The notes: generated from the sequence alone by a model not told the origin. Positions 30,201-45,200 are shown, counted from the stretch's first letter. The stretch: 64,000 nt of DNA from Trichoplusia ni (GCF_003590095.1 NC_039489.1:3100001-3164000), one strand, 5' to 3'. Made by a program: numbers and translations.

Positions 30201-33200
30201 GAAACAAAATAATATACAAAATAATAATATGATTGAATGACTCGTAACTCGGGCAAAGCCGCGGGCTCTAACTAGTATAATGTAAATACAACAAGAGCAG
30301 TAAAACAACATGGTATATTTTATTTAGAAGAGCGTGTTCCCTCTCCCGTAACTAATTCTATTCTGTTTGTCAGTGTCTAGCACTAATCTCAATGTTACAT
30401 TCGGAAACAAGAGCTGCATTGTGAATACAGTTTGTATTAATGTGAAACTTATGTTTATTGTTTTTGAGTAATAAAATAAAATCTGCGGGGTCGGTAAATG
30501 CAAGTAAATATGTACAAGTAAGTCTTAGTAAATACAAGTAAGGTTTTAAGTTTTAATTTACTATTTTTATAAAAGATGTAGAAAAACTACTTTAGCTGTA
30601 GTTATCACCGTAAAAAAAATCCGGTTCATGTATGTATGTATCCCGTTTCATGTATGTACGTTGCATTCGTCAAATGTATGGAAATGATAAATCTTTTCGC
30701 AATTCGCGTAATTTTTCAACGAAATTAATTTAATATTACTGTTAAATATATACGTGCCTTTGCATAATTATACTTCCTTAAATTTTCAAAATCAAAACAC
30801 TAAACGCTTTACCGCATAAAAATACAAACAGCCCCAAAATAGACTAATAATAAACAATTGCCCATCAAAAAGCAACATAATCTAATATAGGTCAAAAGCT
30901 CAACCAATATAAAAAATCGAAGGTCCTTTCTATAAGGTTGGTAGCGGTAGAAGGTAGGTGCGTCTAATTGATTGGCTCTCATTGACGCAATCGGATCCTC
31001 TGATTAATTCTGCTATAAATTGGACCGGTTCCGACCAAGTGTTTGTTTCTTAGGGAATTTATTGAGAGACCCTCCCGACACTCCCGGCGCCCGGCACAGG
31101 TGCGCCGAACTTATAATTGGGTATTGTAAAACAAAAGACAGTAGGACTGTTGGTAGACCAGTAACATTGGTGTGTAAATGAAGACAAAACGAATGAACTT
31201 TACTTTCGTTTGGAGGGGTATGTATTCAAGGGGTGATAAGTCCTGTTTATGAGACAACGATGTCTGTTAGTCTATGAACAGGCTGTATATTATGAATCGT
31301 GATGGTAAGGGAGTTAAAAATTTCAAAGATGAGACTGAAAGACTGCTAGGTGCAGGCCTCTTTAATTAATATATATATGATTTTGAGATGTAGTGAAATA
31401 AGATTTATTTTCAAATCATTATTTTTGTTAATTGTAGGGATTGCTTACACAGTTCATGAAAAATAGACTAGGACAGTTTTGTCTCCTTTTTTTCAGTTGA
31501 CAAAAAAAATATAGTTCCTGAACTATTCACAGTAAAATTAATAGTTGTTATTTAAGTCGTAACGGTTAAGGCACGCGTACTCATCGGGATAACTCGATGG
31601 GTTTAAGTTAAATTTAAGATTGAGATAGACTTTTCATAACCTAGGTACACTTGCAAGTTTTAAAATTTTGATAACAAGAAAGTATATCGAAGTATAACTA
31701 ATTTATTATCTACCAATATAAAAGTTTTGTAACGTTACGCCAGGGCAACTTTCATTGTACTTATATAAGTATTGCGGCCCGGTAAATATAATAACATGTT
31801 ATCAAATTTTGTGTAACACGAACATTTTTGTGTTTTATCTTCTGGAAAATTATTGCAAATATGAATTAGGTAATTTTCTATAACATAACATTAGCTGTGA
31901 TCAACCAATTAAAATCATACCTAGATATCATAATCATTATAAATACTTTCTTAAGCGACTGTCAGTCGCTACTTTAAATCAGTTTTTTTTTTATATTGCC
32001 TGCATATTTTTGCCATTTTGCCAAATCCATCAATCCATTTTGCGAAAAAGATTTGTATTTTCCATTCCCCACTCGGAAGTAAGTAGGGAGTTTCCTTTTC
32101 ATATAGTTAGTAAAGCTATTTACAGAAAACAATAGTAAAACATGTGTAAATACAAATACGACGCTAATTAACCAACAGAAACAAGACACAATTAAACAAA
32201 ATAACATAATTCCAATTAATACAACATAATACACTAATTCTATTACAACTACGGCAGAATTCAAAGCAGTTTAAATTCCGAATACAGACGAACAAGACAT
32301 AAAACCTTATCGGTCACCGATCCAATTAGCATCGTTCGCAGAGGTTGCTTAACCGCGACCCAAAGTGCGGATATGAATGCTGCGACCCGGTCTTTGTATT
32401 AACAATAATGTGAACGATCGCGTGAATTACCACGAGGTCGGCAAACACCCAGACTGAGGCGTGATTGTATTAAGTATCCCACAATAATTAACAGCGGCGA
32501 AGGCCGAGCAAGTGCTCCATATGTCTAGTTTCTCTTAATATTCTTGGGTTAACAGTGTGTGGTGACTATGGAGCTTCTGTTGTTATTAGGTATATGGAAG
32601 TAGGGCAATATTATGACTAACATTTGGTTAATCGTCCTTAGCTTCAATGACTCTCTTTCTAGGTTGTGAGAAACTTAAGTTTGCAGCCCAAACTACGAAA
32701 AAAAACGATTATCAATAAAGGCCTTTACTGTTATCCTTTTAAGTGAAAATCAAATAAACTACGTATAGTTGTTATAACACGTATTTTTTTTTACATTTAC
32801 ATCTTCCACAGAATCTGAGAAGAACAGACAAAAAACCTAACGGATATGATCACAAACTCCACTATTTCAATTCACAATGGTACTCTAGTTCGCAAAATAC
32901 CAATGTGCAAAAAGGTTACTTCAAATTGTTTATAAGACGTTTGACCTACTTATAAAAACACATCATCATCACTCAAAAATACATTACCCAAAATGCCTCC
33001 TAGGGCGAGTTGAAACAATTAACGAAAAATCAAGGTCTTTCCCGCCACGCTTGGCATTTTAAATTCATTGTTAAGTTAAACGACGTCCGATATTAACTAT
33101 TGATATAATCAATTTTATTGCAACATAACAAACTGTATCTCAAAGATTATATCGCTCAAATTGCTATACATTGCCGGTGAATAAAGATCGCTTTTGATAC

Positions 33201-36200
33201 AGGAGTTTTGTGGCCCGTAATGTATTGCACTCGCACGATTATCGTCGCATTCTCTAAGCCTAAGCTTTTATAGTTCACAATAAACATTAGTGCTTTTCGT
33301 GGGATACCTGGGTGACCTTGATTACTAAGAATAAAGTACAGTCAGTATCAAAAGAGTATTAAGACAATCTGATGAACAAAATACCTTAATAAATGCGGAC
33401 AACATCACATACATTGTTCTGAACCCAAAGTAAGTTGCTAAAGCGCTTGTGTTATGGAATTCAGGTACAACTTAGGTACCACAAACACCCAGACCCGAGA
33501 CAAGACCCGGGACCTCAGAGCTAGCGACACCTTGAAACCAGTGCGTACGCCACTCGACCACGGAGGTCGTCAAAATAATATCATAAACTTCAAGTCTGCT
33601 TCTACAGATGTCATAGCTTTGAGGTAAAGTTTAGGTCTACAGTGCTTTACACTTTTTTCTAAGACCAGTATTGTCTGTCTCTTGAACCACTTTAGTTCCT
33701 TTGTAGCGCAGGGGACACTACTTAGCAGAGTATCGTTCTAAAATATGTTTTTGCTTCTACATTCTTAGGGCGACATTTTGCTATACATTATTTTTTGAAC
33801 AAGTTCAGCTGTTATTTTGTCAATGTAATTTTGTTGCTGACTGTACTACTGTATTCAACTAAGTGAAGTCATTCTAAATGTTGTATGCGGATGTCTGTGA
33901 TTTATTAATTTGTGCAATTTTCTCATGCAGTTGAAATTCGTGACTAAAACGCGGAATCTCATCAAAATAAATTAGACGCGGATGTAAAATGTTGGAATAC
34001 GTGTTTTTGGACATTATGTTTTGCTATTTCTTTGTTGTTTTAATAACTATACAATGGTAAGCTTCGATTTTTTATATTTGAATAGTAGTTTTGAAACATT
34101 AAGGAAATAAAATTTGACCTGACAAAAACACAAAATGAATTGTTTGCTGTAAATTCCTTTCAACAAAAATATTCATTTTAAGATTATGAACCTCAATAAA
34201 AGTCATAGTGTGTAAATAATTTCAATGACATAATTCCCATTTTTATCAGTTTTTATGTATTCACCCATGCCTTTAATTGCTAATAGTAATAACATGTCTT
34301 TACCAATGCCTTTACAAATGGCCGGTAACATGAAACCTTACGACTCTGGCCCTGAGCGTTGGATAACAATCAAAGTTCATTGTTAAGAAGGCTTATGTTA
34401 ATTCTTATCGCCTTTTGGACTTATGCCAAAAGCTTATCTTGCTAAAAACTTTGTCTTATCCACTACTGGACGTACTATGAGCTGTGCAAGTATGGAAAAC
34501 AGAACTTATGCCGTTGTGGAAGCGAGACGCCTATATGCATGTAGGTAGTACACTTTCCCGCTTCTGCACCGATAGGTTGTCCTTTAAGCGTTCATGGTAC
34601 GGGGACTGGCTACTAGAAAAGTACTCGTATTGATATCTAAACTTTGCTACGATAATATTATCGTTTATTTTTGCTGAACGCTGAATTTTTATATTTCTAA
34701 GTAGCTAAAGAACTTAAATTAAACAAACCACGTTTACTATTATCTTTTTAATATTTTATCTGTAAAACTTACAGCTTATTTAACTGGTTACACGATTATT
34801 TTTGGTGTTTCTGAGATAGTTTAATATAGTAGGTTAGTATTTACATTTTTATTACTTTCAACATCAGCTGACAAAATTATTGGGCTATTACGTCCCTTTA
34901 GTAATGCCCAGAGTATATCTCTCTATTGAGCCATATCCAACCTGGTTCTGCAATCTAGTTGATGACACCAATAATATTTGTTCATGTTAATTTCTCTAAA
35001 GTTATATAATAATTAATTCTTTCAGATTTTAAACAAGTAAGTCACTGGGACATCGACTTTTTATGCAGCATCTTATTATAGAATGCAAGTGTTGCATAAA
35101 TTATATGTTTATTCATGAACTTGCACTTTCTGAACTAATTTAAACATTCTAGTTTTTGTGTTACTTGGTGACTGCAATTTCTTATATTTCCGCTGGTTAG
35201 CACCAAACTCTTAGATAGACAAACCCCATTTTTTACGTATTTTTAGCTACTTTATACTTCTTTTCAAACATATATAAAGATTTCTTTAGACACTTCGTAT
35301 ACACCATAGTAAACCATTTTACTCCCTAAAGAACTAAATATAAAATTAATGCTCCATTTTATATTTTTGGTTGGTCTTAAATTGGTAGGAAAAAATTTAG
35401 TCGAAGACAATTTTACGTGAATATTTTTTGATTACAGCTTAAATAAATACTTCGTATTTGGACGGTGGCGCGGCGAACCGAGATCAAAATGTCAAACACT
35501 TCTTATTCACCAGATTAATTCAAATACCATCTAAGGTATTTTTTTAAACAGTCTAGGTATTGTATTCTGTACACACTTTGCTAACTTTAGTCCAAAACAT
35601 TTATAACTCCAAAAGTTGATACAAATGAAACCTTTAAACTAAACCACTTGATAAACTCGAAAGCAATTAACTATAAAATCAAATAAGCTCGCTAACTAAA
35701 ACATTTGTTAACTGTCAACTGAATTATATTAAGAGCATCCAATCATGGAGTTTGTGTGAACAGCCTGTGTTTGGACGGCAAATAAACAGCGTGCATACAT
35801 TACACCCTGTATATATCAAAGTAATGAACCGTAGTATAGAGTTGAGTGGCTAAGGTGGTGCTTTTGCAGAATCATATTATGAATCACCTGAAGATTTGCT
35901 GCTTTAGACAATTGATAAGTATTAGTATCGCTGATAACGTCGTCCAAATCTATTGGAGTCTCGTGAATTCTACAGGCGTGTTAAATACTTATATTTCAAA
36001 CTATACCGAGTGTAATAAAATATATTTTAAAAGAGATTTTTAAAATAGTTGTCTTAAAAAAATGCAATCATCAATCGAAAACGCAATATGAATTGCTAAA
36101 AATAAAACGTCAATTCACTTGTTGACACAATTCGGATTTTACGAAAGAACATTTTAGCCGCCTGGGTCATATAGACGTTCTATAGAACGATGGATGTGTG

Positions 36201-39200
36201 TGTCTAATCGAATCTCTAACGTTGTCACGGTATTTTGATAGTTTGTATTCGAAGTTTATATCTAGAACGCCGCGACGCTTTTCAATCGGTTTATTCGATA
36301 GCGTGTCAACGGGAAAAGCAATTATTTATTCGAAGTTAGCAAACTATTTCAATTTGTTGACGTTATGAAGTATGGAGAACTTGAAACTTGCGGTTTATGT
36401 GACATCAGTTAATAATGCTAAATCGCAATTAAATATTAATCTCGGACTCTTTTCTTTCGCTTTATTGCCTATGATTCTACTATAGATATACATGTGTTTA
36501 TCTCTGAAGTCTTAAACGGCTGGCCTAATCTGAATGTGTTCGGGGGCAAATTAAAAAATATGAAACAAAACTTCCAAAGTCCAATAACTTAAACAGCAGA
36601 CGACAAAACAAACCAGGATCCACTATAACCTCTCGAAATAGGACTTTATCAATTGTGGAAACGGGATAGCGCATATTAAGACGTAGAGTGCCGTCTCTCT
36701 TCCACCAATGCAACTTACTTAGTCTAACTCTAACAGCAGGTCTTCAATTCAAGTTCTGTGTAAATATTGGCGACAAAGTGAACTTGGCTAGCGCCAATGT
36801 TTACTTAAATCCGATTTGATTAAAGTTTGTTTCGACAGCTAATATTAGTACAATTTGTAATCGTGGAATTGTTACAGATTTGTGAATTTAAATTTACTAT
36901 CAATGGATTTTGAAGTCACTTTTTGAAGCGAAAGAGAATTTTGTTCTATACAAGAATATCTCTACATCATCCAAATGTTGTTTCGTACGACTATTACGGC
37001 AAAACACACTGACCCCTGGTTCTAAATTTGGCTGTCTTATAAGCCTATGTTATAGGCATTATAATATATATACAAGGCATTGCGTATAAAATAAATACGT
37101 GATATGATAATCACCTAGAGAAAGTATATTCATAAGTGTAAAATACCTGTTAATGAAACTTAAACATTGATAAATCATACATTAATGCAAACTGGCGTCA
37201 TAAAATATTTCGTAAAAATATTAATACATGAACAGTTCAGTGTGTATAATGAGTTGATTAGGTATTTATTTCAGTAAAAACAATTTAATTTTATCATAAC
37301 AAATACCCTTAATATTAAAAAGTATTCGTCAAAGAAATATTTGAATTATATATTTTTAAAGAAAAATTTTACGAAAACTTGCTGTTTTAAATAAACTAAA
37401 AACCAGATTTAGTATACTACAAAGGTAATTGGAGAATCAAAGTTTTCAGAAGCTCAAAACACAATTAAATACCTTTTGTTAGTAGTAAACAAAAAGTGAA
37501 CAAAATCAGCGGAATGTTTCAATTCGAAACAGAACATATTTATCCTATATATTTTGAAAATTTCATCTACATCGTTGGTGAAACGACATGTGAAAGAGGG
37601 ACCTAAAGGCCGATGTTTCAATCATCAGTTAACTTCTATCTGAGGAATAAATATGGCCGCTTGACATATTTTATAAACAAGAGCTGCCAAACCTCAATAA
37701 TATCGCCAGATAAAAGTTATCTGGCGATTAAAAAATCGGCCCTAAGTGTATTAAAAATGTAAACTCCACTATCATAAAGTGCTATCGTTCAGTAGTTCAA
37801 TACTCTATATTTATATACCTTCATCTCAAAAACAGGTTTCAAATGACGTATGCGGTTTGAAACGCCGCATAAAGAAATATATATGGAACTTTTTAAATAC
37901 AATTACGACTCTATCACTTCGGGTGCTATAAATATATATCAATTTCCTATTTAAATTAAAATGACTCCAAAATTTCTCAGTCAAATTATCATAAACATTA
38001 TCAATCATAAAAATCTCTAAATATTTTTACAAGACATGGTAGTATAGAACAGTTTAATACGATACAGAGAAATGTTCATAATTTGATTGCCCGTGAGTCA
38101 CCGGGGGTCATCGGCACAGGTTATTAACATAAATATTACAAAATACGGTGAAACTGAGAGTGTTTAACAAAATGCTAATTAAATATTTTAGATTTTTTAA
38201 TACAAACTAGTCCAGTGTCCAATGACGCAAAGCGCATGAGATTAAGCATAAGAAAGCAAGAGTTTATTAATATCGCTTAGTTTTTTACATTATCTACTTT
38301 AACTCAACTTATAAAGGTTCTGAATCTAAAGGTAGGTGATGATTCTGTGTCTTGTTTGCTATTGTACAAATTCGAAGTAGTGGTTTTGATCTTTGCGTAG
38401 GACAAGTATTTGTGTCATCTACGAATGCTTGTCCTGAGTCTAGGCCTTCTGTACATGACTTGAATGTTTCAGAAATCTTTGGCGACACAATTAATAAGGT
38501 TATTTATAAATCTTACGCCAATAAATAGATTTGAATCGAAATCGAATGTGCCTACAAATTTTGGCTAACAATTCCATGACGTCACAAGCTCCCACGCCGT
38601 CTATTTCTAATTCCTATTCAACATTTCTGGAAATAGTAATAATTTTACCAATTAATAGATGTTGAACGAGCTAATAATAAGTTGTTCATTTAAGTTTATT
38701 TCATTTATATAAGTTGAGTAAATTAACTTCAACGTAGCCTTAAAGGTCGCAAGGCTAGATAAAGTAACATTGTTTTACAGCTGTTGTCTTGCAGCCATGT
38801 TTAGTTTACACATAATCATTATAATCAAAAGATTTTCTCATAAATATGACATCATAAATGAATGTTGGTAAGCTCATAACTCAAAAATGGATGGACAAAT
38901 TCAGCTATTTTTTTTTTGTTCCTGAAGGTCTATGGAAGGTTTAATAGTTATTAAAAAAAAATTAAATGAGGGTCAAGGCTACATTGTATCCCACCTTTCC
39001 CATGAAAACGGGAACTACAGCGGTCAGTATACTGAAGTCCACGCGGATTGCGTCGCGTGCAACAACCATTCTTAAATAAAATCTCGTTTGAGTCTTTCTG
39101 TATTCGTTTTCGAATTCTATAAATAATTCTAAAAGAAAGTTAATGCCTATATCGAGACATATTATGAAACATTCATAGGCCTTAATTTATAACATTCCAA

Positions 39201-42200
39201 TCTCAGATATCGACAAATCTTTGATACTTATTAATTAGAAGAGAAACGATTGAGACCTTGGTTATTAAGTGTACTAGTTGGCGATAAGTCGCAATTTTCC
39301 GGCTTATATCCTGATAATTAACGGGCCCGTGATATTAGAACACGAGTACGGCGGTTGACTATTGGGGGAGAGAGATGGTGCTCTAGGCTGTGTAGCGTGC
39401 TATCCCGCTTCCACGATATTTATAATTTTATATTTGGAGTTCGTGGTATGCTTCAAGGTGGAAACTTGCTCTGTCTAGACTTTGTGGGCGTATGATTAAG
39501 CATGAGTTTTCAACTGTTTATTTGTGTAAAGCATCTGTTGATATTGCTCTTGTATTTCATATGATGTTTATTCGGTACTGTTAAGTTGCTAATGTTTCGG
39601 AGATTAATAAAATTTGTGTAGTGAACAGGAAGAGGATATTGGTACTCATTGTTATTGTGATTACGCTTGTGTTCGTTTAGAAGTAGGTAAATTAAAAGGG
39701 GACGGTCTTTTTTAGCTTTTTTCTAATGACAAAATTTATTTATGTCTATATTTTTTTGTTTAAACAGATAAAGATTTTCATATGTTATGGAGAGGACTTA
39801 CGATGTAAAACATTTGCTTACCTTAAATTTTGCTGGCGCTTAAAATAAACACTTACATTTAAATATTACACGCCCAAATAGTTTCATTGAAAATCTAATA
39901 ATTATTGTATTAAAGTTGTCTTTAGCAATGAAAGTGATTGATAATGTAACGTTTACTGCTATTACCCTTAAAAACGTCGTTAAAGGATAAACAAACCTTA
40001 AACAGCCTTAAACTGCAATTAAATTGCCGGCGATGAGCAAATAACACAGTTTACAGCTGGTTTAAAACGTTACAAAGTCTTTAATGCCTCTACTTATACT
40101 AAGTCTGGTTTATAAAAAAAATGTTGTATTTTTTATTTTATGTTAGTATTTTCAAGAAATGTACATGTGATTTGAATGATTCTAAAACCCCCCGGTTATT
40201 AGGATATAAGGTTTTAAGACAGGAGAAGTACTCGTAAAAAAAGTATTGAAAAAATGAACAGGTTGACATCTTAGGTCCAATTTAATTTTAATATTACAAA
40301 TAGTGTTAATAAAAACTCATTTTTATTCTTCTTTAGCTTATGGTAGTTTTGGAGAGTAAATATTTTTATATAGGGGAAGGTGGGGTAAGACGGGGACCTT
40401 AAGGTATTTTATAAATAAAACCCATCTTTTTAAATTGCACAACGTAGGAACTTTTATTAATTAAATAATCAGTCTTTCTTCTTTTAATTACAATCAGTCA
40501 AAACAAAAAAAAATAAGTTCTTCTCATAAAAATATAAACATAAAAAAAATAACTGAATCACCCCATCTTACCCCACCTATAGGGTAAGATGGGGTATACC
40601 CCTGGGGTAAGATGGGGTATAGACTGTTTAAGCGCCGTCATCTTCACAAACCGGGCAGATATGTTCAGCTTCGTCATCGCTATCTTCCACTCCTGCACAG
40701 CCACAATGCGCCCACTTACCGCAACTATGACAAGTGATCCACCCTTCAGTTGACTCAGAATACAAGCCGCAGCAGTACAGACATTCTGTCTGAGCTTCTT
40801 CGCTGTTCTTTGTTTTTCGAGTTCTCGTAACCGTTTTTTTAATTTTCGTTTTGTTTGTTACGTTTGGTTTTGGCCTCTTACTATTTTGTTTTTCCTCTAA
40901 TTCAGTTTTATATGGAGAAGCAGTAATAATAGCTGCTTTTCCCCTTCTTCGAACTTGCCTTGGTCTTTTTTCGGCGAATCGCGGATAAGGCATTAACTGT
41001 TTCGGTCTAACCAGATGGAATGAATCATTATCTAAAGAATAATTTGCGTGCTTTAGATATGAGGTTGTAGCAGTTGGTGTAGGTGGAGTGTTGGCCGAAT
41101 TATTTACGACGGTGCAGCTAGCCATTTGAGCATCAGGAACTGATAATAATACTGTTGGTGGAACTGTTGGTGAAACTATTGGTGATACTGTTGGTGCAAC
41201 TATTGGTGGAACTATCGGTGCAACTATTGAATCAACTATTGGTGCACCTGTTTGGGGAACTGTTGGTGTTTGTTGTAAGTTCATTTCTATCGTTGGTGTT
41301 GAGGTTGTATCAGTTTTGGCGTTCAGTTCGATTTCGGTGTTCTCTGCAGCAACGAAGTCATCTTCAGTAAAAATCTGTGGATTATAAGGCGAAATCCCAC
41401 ATGCTTTAAATGCATTGATTGCAGTTAGCATTGTTGCTGCCCGAATGAATGCTTGCCCGAAGACTTCAGCCACTTGTAATTGGGAAAGTACTTTCCCATT
41501 TGATCTCAACCAGGCTGTTAGAGCTTGATCATAAAAGATACTCAAAGGCCGCATAAAACCAACATCTGCTGGTTGTAGTCTGTGAGTGGTGTGTGGTGGG
41601 AAACATATTATTGTCACGCCGTGTTTACGGGCTTCGTCAATTAACTGCAAATTTTGTGTGTGAGAGGCATGCCCGTCTAAAATGAGCATGACTGGGTGAG
41701 ATCTAGAAGCATTCGTGAATTTTACAAACTTTTGAAACCATCTGAAGAAAATATCTGCAGTGATCCAACCAGAATCTGAACATTCAGCCCATGAGTTCGG
41801 AGGGGCTCCATTAAGCAGTTCCGGTTTCATTCTTTTTCTGGGATATATAAACATAGGAGGAAGGTATGTTCCTGCAGCGTTAAAACAAATTTCTACAGTT
41901 ATGGTTGTACCTCGATCAGCTGATGTCAAAGCTCCCACTTGCTTTTTACCGGTTGTCGCGATCACTTTGGACCTTGATTTTGGTACCACTGAAATACTTG
42001 TCTCATCGCAGTTGTAAATCCTGTTCGGAGTAAAATGGGTATCGTCGAGAGTTTTTCCCAGCAGTTCGAAAAATTTTCCAACAGACACTGTGTTAAAACC
42101 AGCAGCACGAGCCGCAGATGTATTTTCTGGCTTTCGTAAACTTAAGTCAGGGTGACGGTTTAGAAATCCACGCAGCCAGTCCTTACCAGCTTTTTCCTTG

Positions 42201-45200
42201 AGATCATTAAATGTATGTTCTTTGTTGTTACGAACTGCTAGCTGATACGCTAACTTCTGGAATTCAGAAGTTGACAAACCGAATAATCTTCCTTCCATAT
42301 CCTTTAAATAAGTAACAAGCATTTGTTCTTCTTCTTCAGTAAACACTGTTTTAATCGGACCCAAAGGAACCTTGACATTTTGTACAATATTCTCTCTGTT
42401 TCTTGCTTGATTTACTTTCCGCTCGAGTGTTGTTTGAGGGACATTAAAAGCTTTGCTGGCCGATTTATAGCCTTTTCTTCCATCTAAAACGTCTTGAATT
42501 GCTAATTTCATGTGTTCTTCATTCCACGCTCCTCTATCAGTTTTTCTTTTATAGTTTCGAACCATCTATACATATAATAAAATTGTAGAAAAGTGAAAAC
42601 TGTACATTGAATATTTTTAAAAAAGAATAATTGCAGGGTTGTCTACGAACGATTCCGAAGCAGAAAATATGATTTTTGGAATTTTTGTCTGTTTGTCTGT
42701 TTGTCTGTATGTATGTCCGGAAAGATCTCGGAAAGTACTGGATAGATTTGATTCAAATTTTCCATACTTTTTACTTATTATCTCGCTTTTCGTTACAGGG
42801 GGTGAGCAGGAGCCTTTTATATCTATAAACAAATATCAAATTATCTCATAAACTACTGAATATATTTCGTTCAAATTTTGCATGAACCTTATCGTACACA
42901 TGATACAACAAATATACAAAAACCATAACGCTACTGTGCAGGGGGCATGAGCAGTAAAGTTTTAAATTTTTGGAGTCACCCGTAACATCGTGTAATACAA
43001 CTATGAGGTGTATTTTCACCCCATTGAGTAGTAAGCAGCACGGTGATCAATTTACACAAAAAAACATCACGGTATTTATCTTAAGACTTTTGGCAGAGCA
43101 ATAATAGGATTTTTCGAAAATAAATCATTTTCACAAAATTAGTCATTTTATTCTCTTTCAAGTCTGATATAGGCCTACCACGACTATCTCACAAGTAAAA
43201 TAAAAGAAACATAAACTAATACGTTTTTTTTATGCAATTGTTACCGTAATCGGTACATTCTTGAAAGAAAGGAACTTAAATTATTTTTATTTTTATTGAT
43301 GTACTAAAATTACTCAAGTTCAAATGTAGATTGCCGTAATATGATTTTGTATTTATTTACGATAGTTGTATATACCTATGTCTTCAAGATCAAAACATTC
43401 GTAGTGACACTCAACCCAAAGTTGCATGTAGTTCACATTGATCTCATCTATAAATATGCAACAATAAATTACTGAACGACACAGTTAATTATTACCTTGG
43501 TTCATCTGTAACAACTAGCAACAAAAATATAAACATTCAAACAAAAAAAAAGCCTTTCAAACAATGAAATAATGTTTTCTTAAATTTGCAACATTACATA
43601 GGCCAAAAGTATTTCGGATAAAAAAGCCCAGAAAACTTGCGTAAACTGCATAATAGGTATGCAATATGAAAGATCTGTACGACCAAAGCTATCAATGAAT
43701 AAGACCGTACGCTAGACGGTTTTTGACATTATGTATCTATTGATAGAACAATGTCCACTGATACCTGATTTTTCAACGTTTTAACGATTTGATCGGTCTA
43801 CATTCGCCATTACAGAGACCGCACACGTGGTCATCATCATTCCCCTGCCCTTATCCCAATTATTTTATTTGGGGTCGGCGCAACATGTCATTTTCTTCCA
43901 CACCTTCCTATCGGCCGTCATCTCACAAGGAACACTCTTTACAGCCATATCGTCTTTCACACAATCCATCCATCGTTTCTTTGGTCGTCCTCTTCCCCTA
44001 TATCCATCCACATCCATGCTTAACGCCTTCCTTACCACATGATTTTCATTCCTCCGCATAACATGCCCATACCATGACAGCCGGTTACCACGTAGTTTCT
44101 CTGTAACCGGTGCCACTTTCAAACTTCCCCTTATATACTCATTTATTACTCTATCCGCTCCCGTAACACCACACGTGGTCCTTCCAAAAAATCCTTTAAC
44201 ATTTTTTTGTATCTCTACTTATTTAAAATTTTCTTCTTTCGTAGCCTGGTAAAAACAGGGGAAGGAACGAGACAGAATGAGTTTCTGAGATCCCAAAGCT
44301 AAGCCGACGAGGATGAGGAACATATTTTTGGAAATTTCCCCAATAAGGCCAATAATAGCGTGTAGCTATCAGCACTTACATCCGTCATACAACGTCTGGA
44401 AAATTCATTTTGGTTGTCGGTATCGACAGCGTAACCTCACAACCAACCTCATGTAGTCTTTATTTAAGTTCCATTTATGCAGTAGGGATGACGGTATTTT
44501 ACTTCAACGATCGTCAGGTAGGTTAACGAATAAAATACGTAATTTTTCTTTGTAAATTGGTACAGTAAATAGAACTCATGCGCATGAAGTCACTTTTATG
44601 TTCATATTTTGCTTTGTTGTACACATATCCTATACTTTAGATTTCTGTCATTGTCAATTTAAAAAAAAGGGGTATCTGATGGTTTTTTTTTATTATCACG
44701 CTATTTATTTATCGGCAATTTAAAGGCAAATCATGATCAAAACACCAGGGGGTCAAGATAACACGTTTCCCACCTTTTTTATTTTAGAAATAGTCCAAAT
44801 GTTTGTGAGGAAAATCAGTTTTAATATTAAGAGGGCAATCAAACGTGTTTCAGGAAACCGTTTATCTGGGCGCAATTTTGCAAAATCTTATATCTTCTGA
44901 AACTATATAAAATCCACAGTTACCGAGCCCGACTCTCACTTCACCAGCTCCGTCCACAAAAATAATTTGACATCTTCTTTATATCGTCAGAAAACATCGT
45001 GTGTGTAAATAACAACTTTCTGGCTATCACTGTTCCTGAGAAACAGCCAGGTGACAGACTGACGAACGGACACCGGGTCCTCAGTAATATGGTTCTGATT
45101 TACCTCTTTGGTTACATTACAATAATAATTTTATGATAGGTACCTCATAATCACTGTCATAATCCGTCTAGCAATTTCAGGTGTAGGCCGTCCCAAGAAC

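Larger units (their letters stand above)
40373..42564 (-). mobile_element. 3' portion of a pogo/Tigger-like DNA transposon
   Basis: Begins at a TA (40371-40372) with terminal repeat GGGGAAGGTGGGGTAAGACG, followed by AT-rich 3' UTR, a subterminal palindrome (40560-40595) and the transposase frame. It is truncated at 42564 where a Helitron enters between bases of the start codon. The matching 5' portion lies at 47247-47727 in the other orientation. Together the two parts make 2,673 bases, a normal size for this type of element. Confidence 0.8.

Noticed and set aside
41155..42017. Plus-strand open frames over the transposase
   Set aside because: Shadows of the minus-strand transposase. The Leu/Val-rich one simply mirrors the Val/Pro repeat.
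42617..42851. Overlapping 70-82-codon open frames at the outer ends of both Helitrons (also 50602-50946)
   Set aside because: They cross the GTTT/GTCT simple repeat and noncoding Helitron sequence; no domain, and length differs only because of the indel.
43789..44061. Plus-strand frames rich in Ser/Pro/His antisense to the LINE fragment (also 49392-49664)
   Set aside because: Antisense shadows of the LINE C-terminal coding segment.
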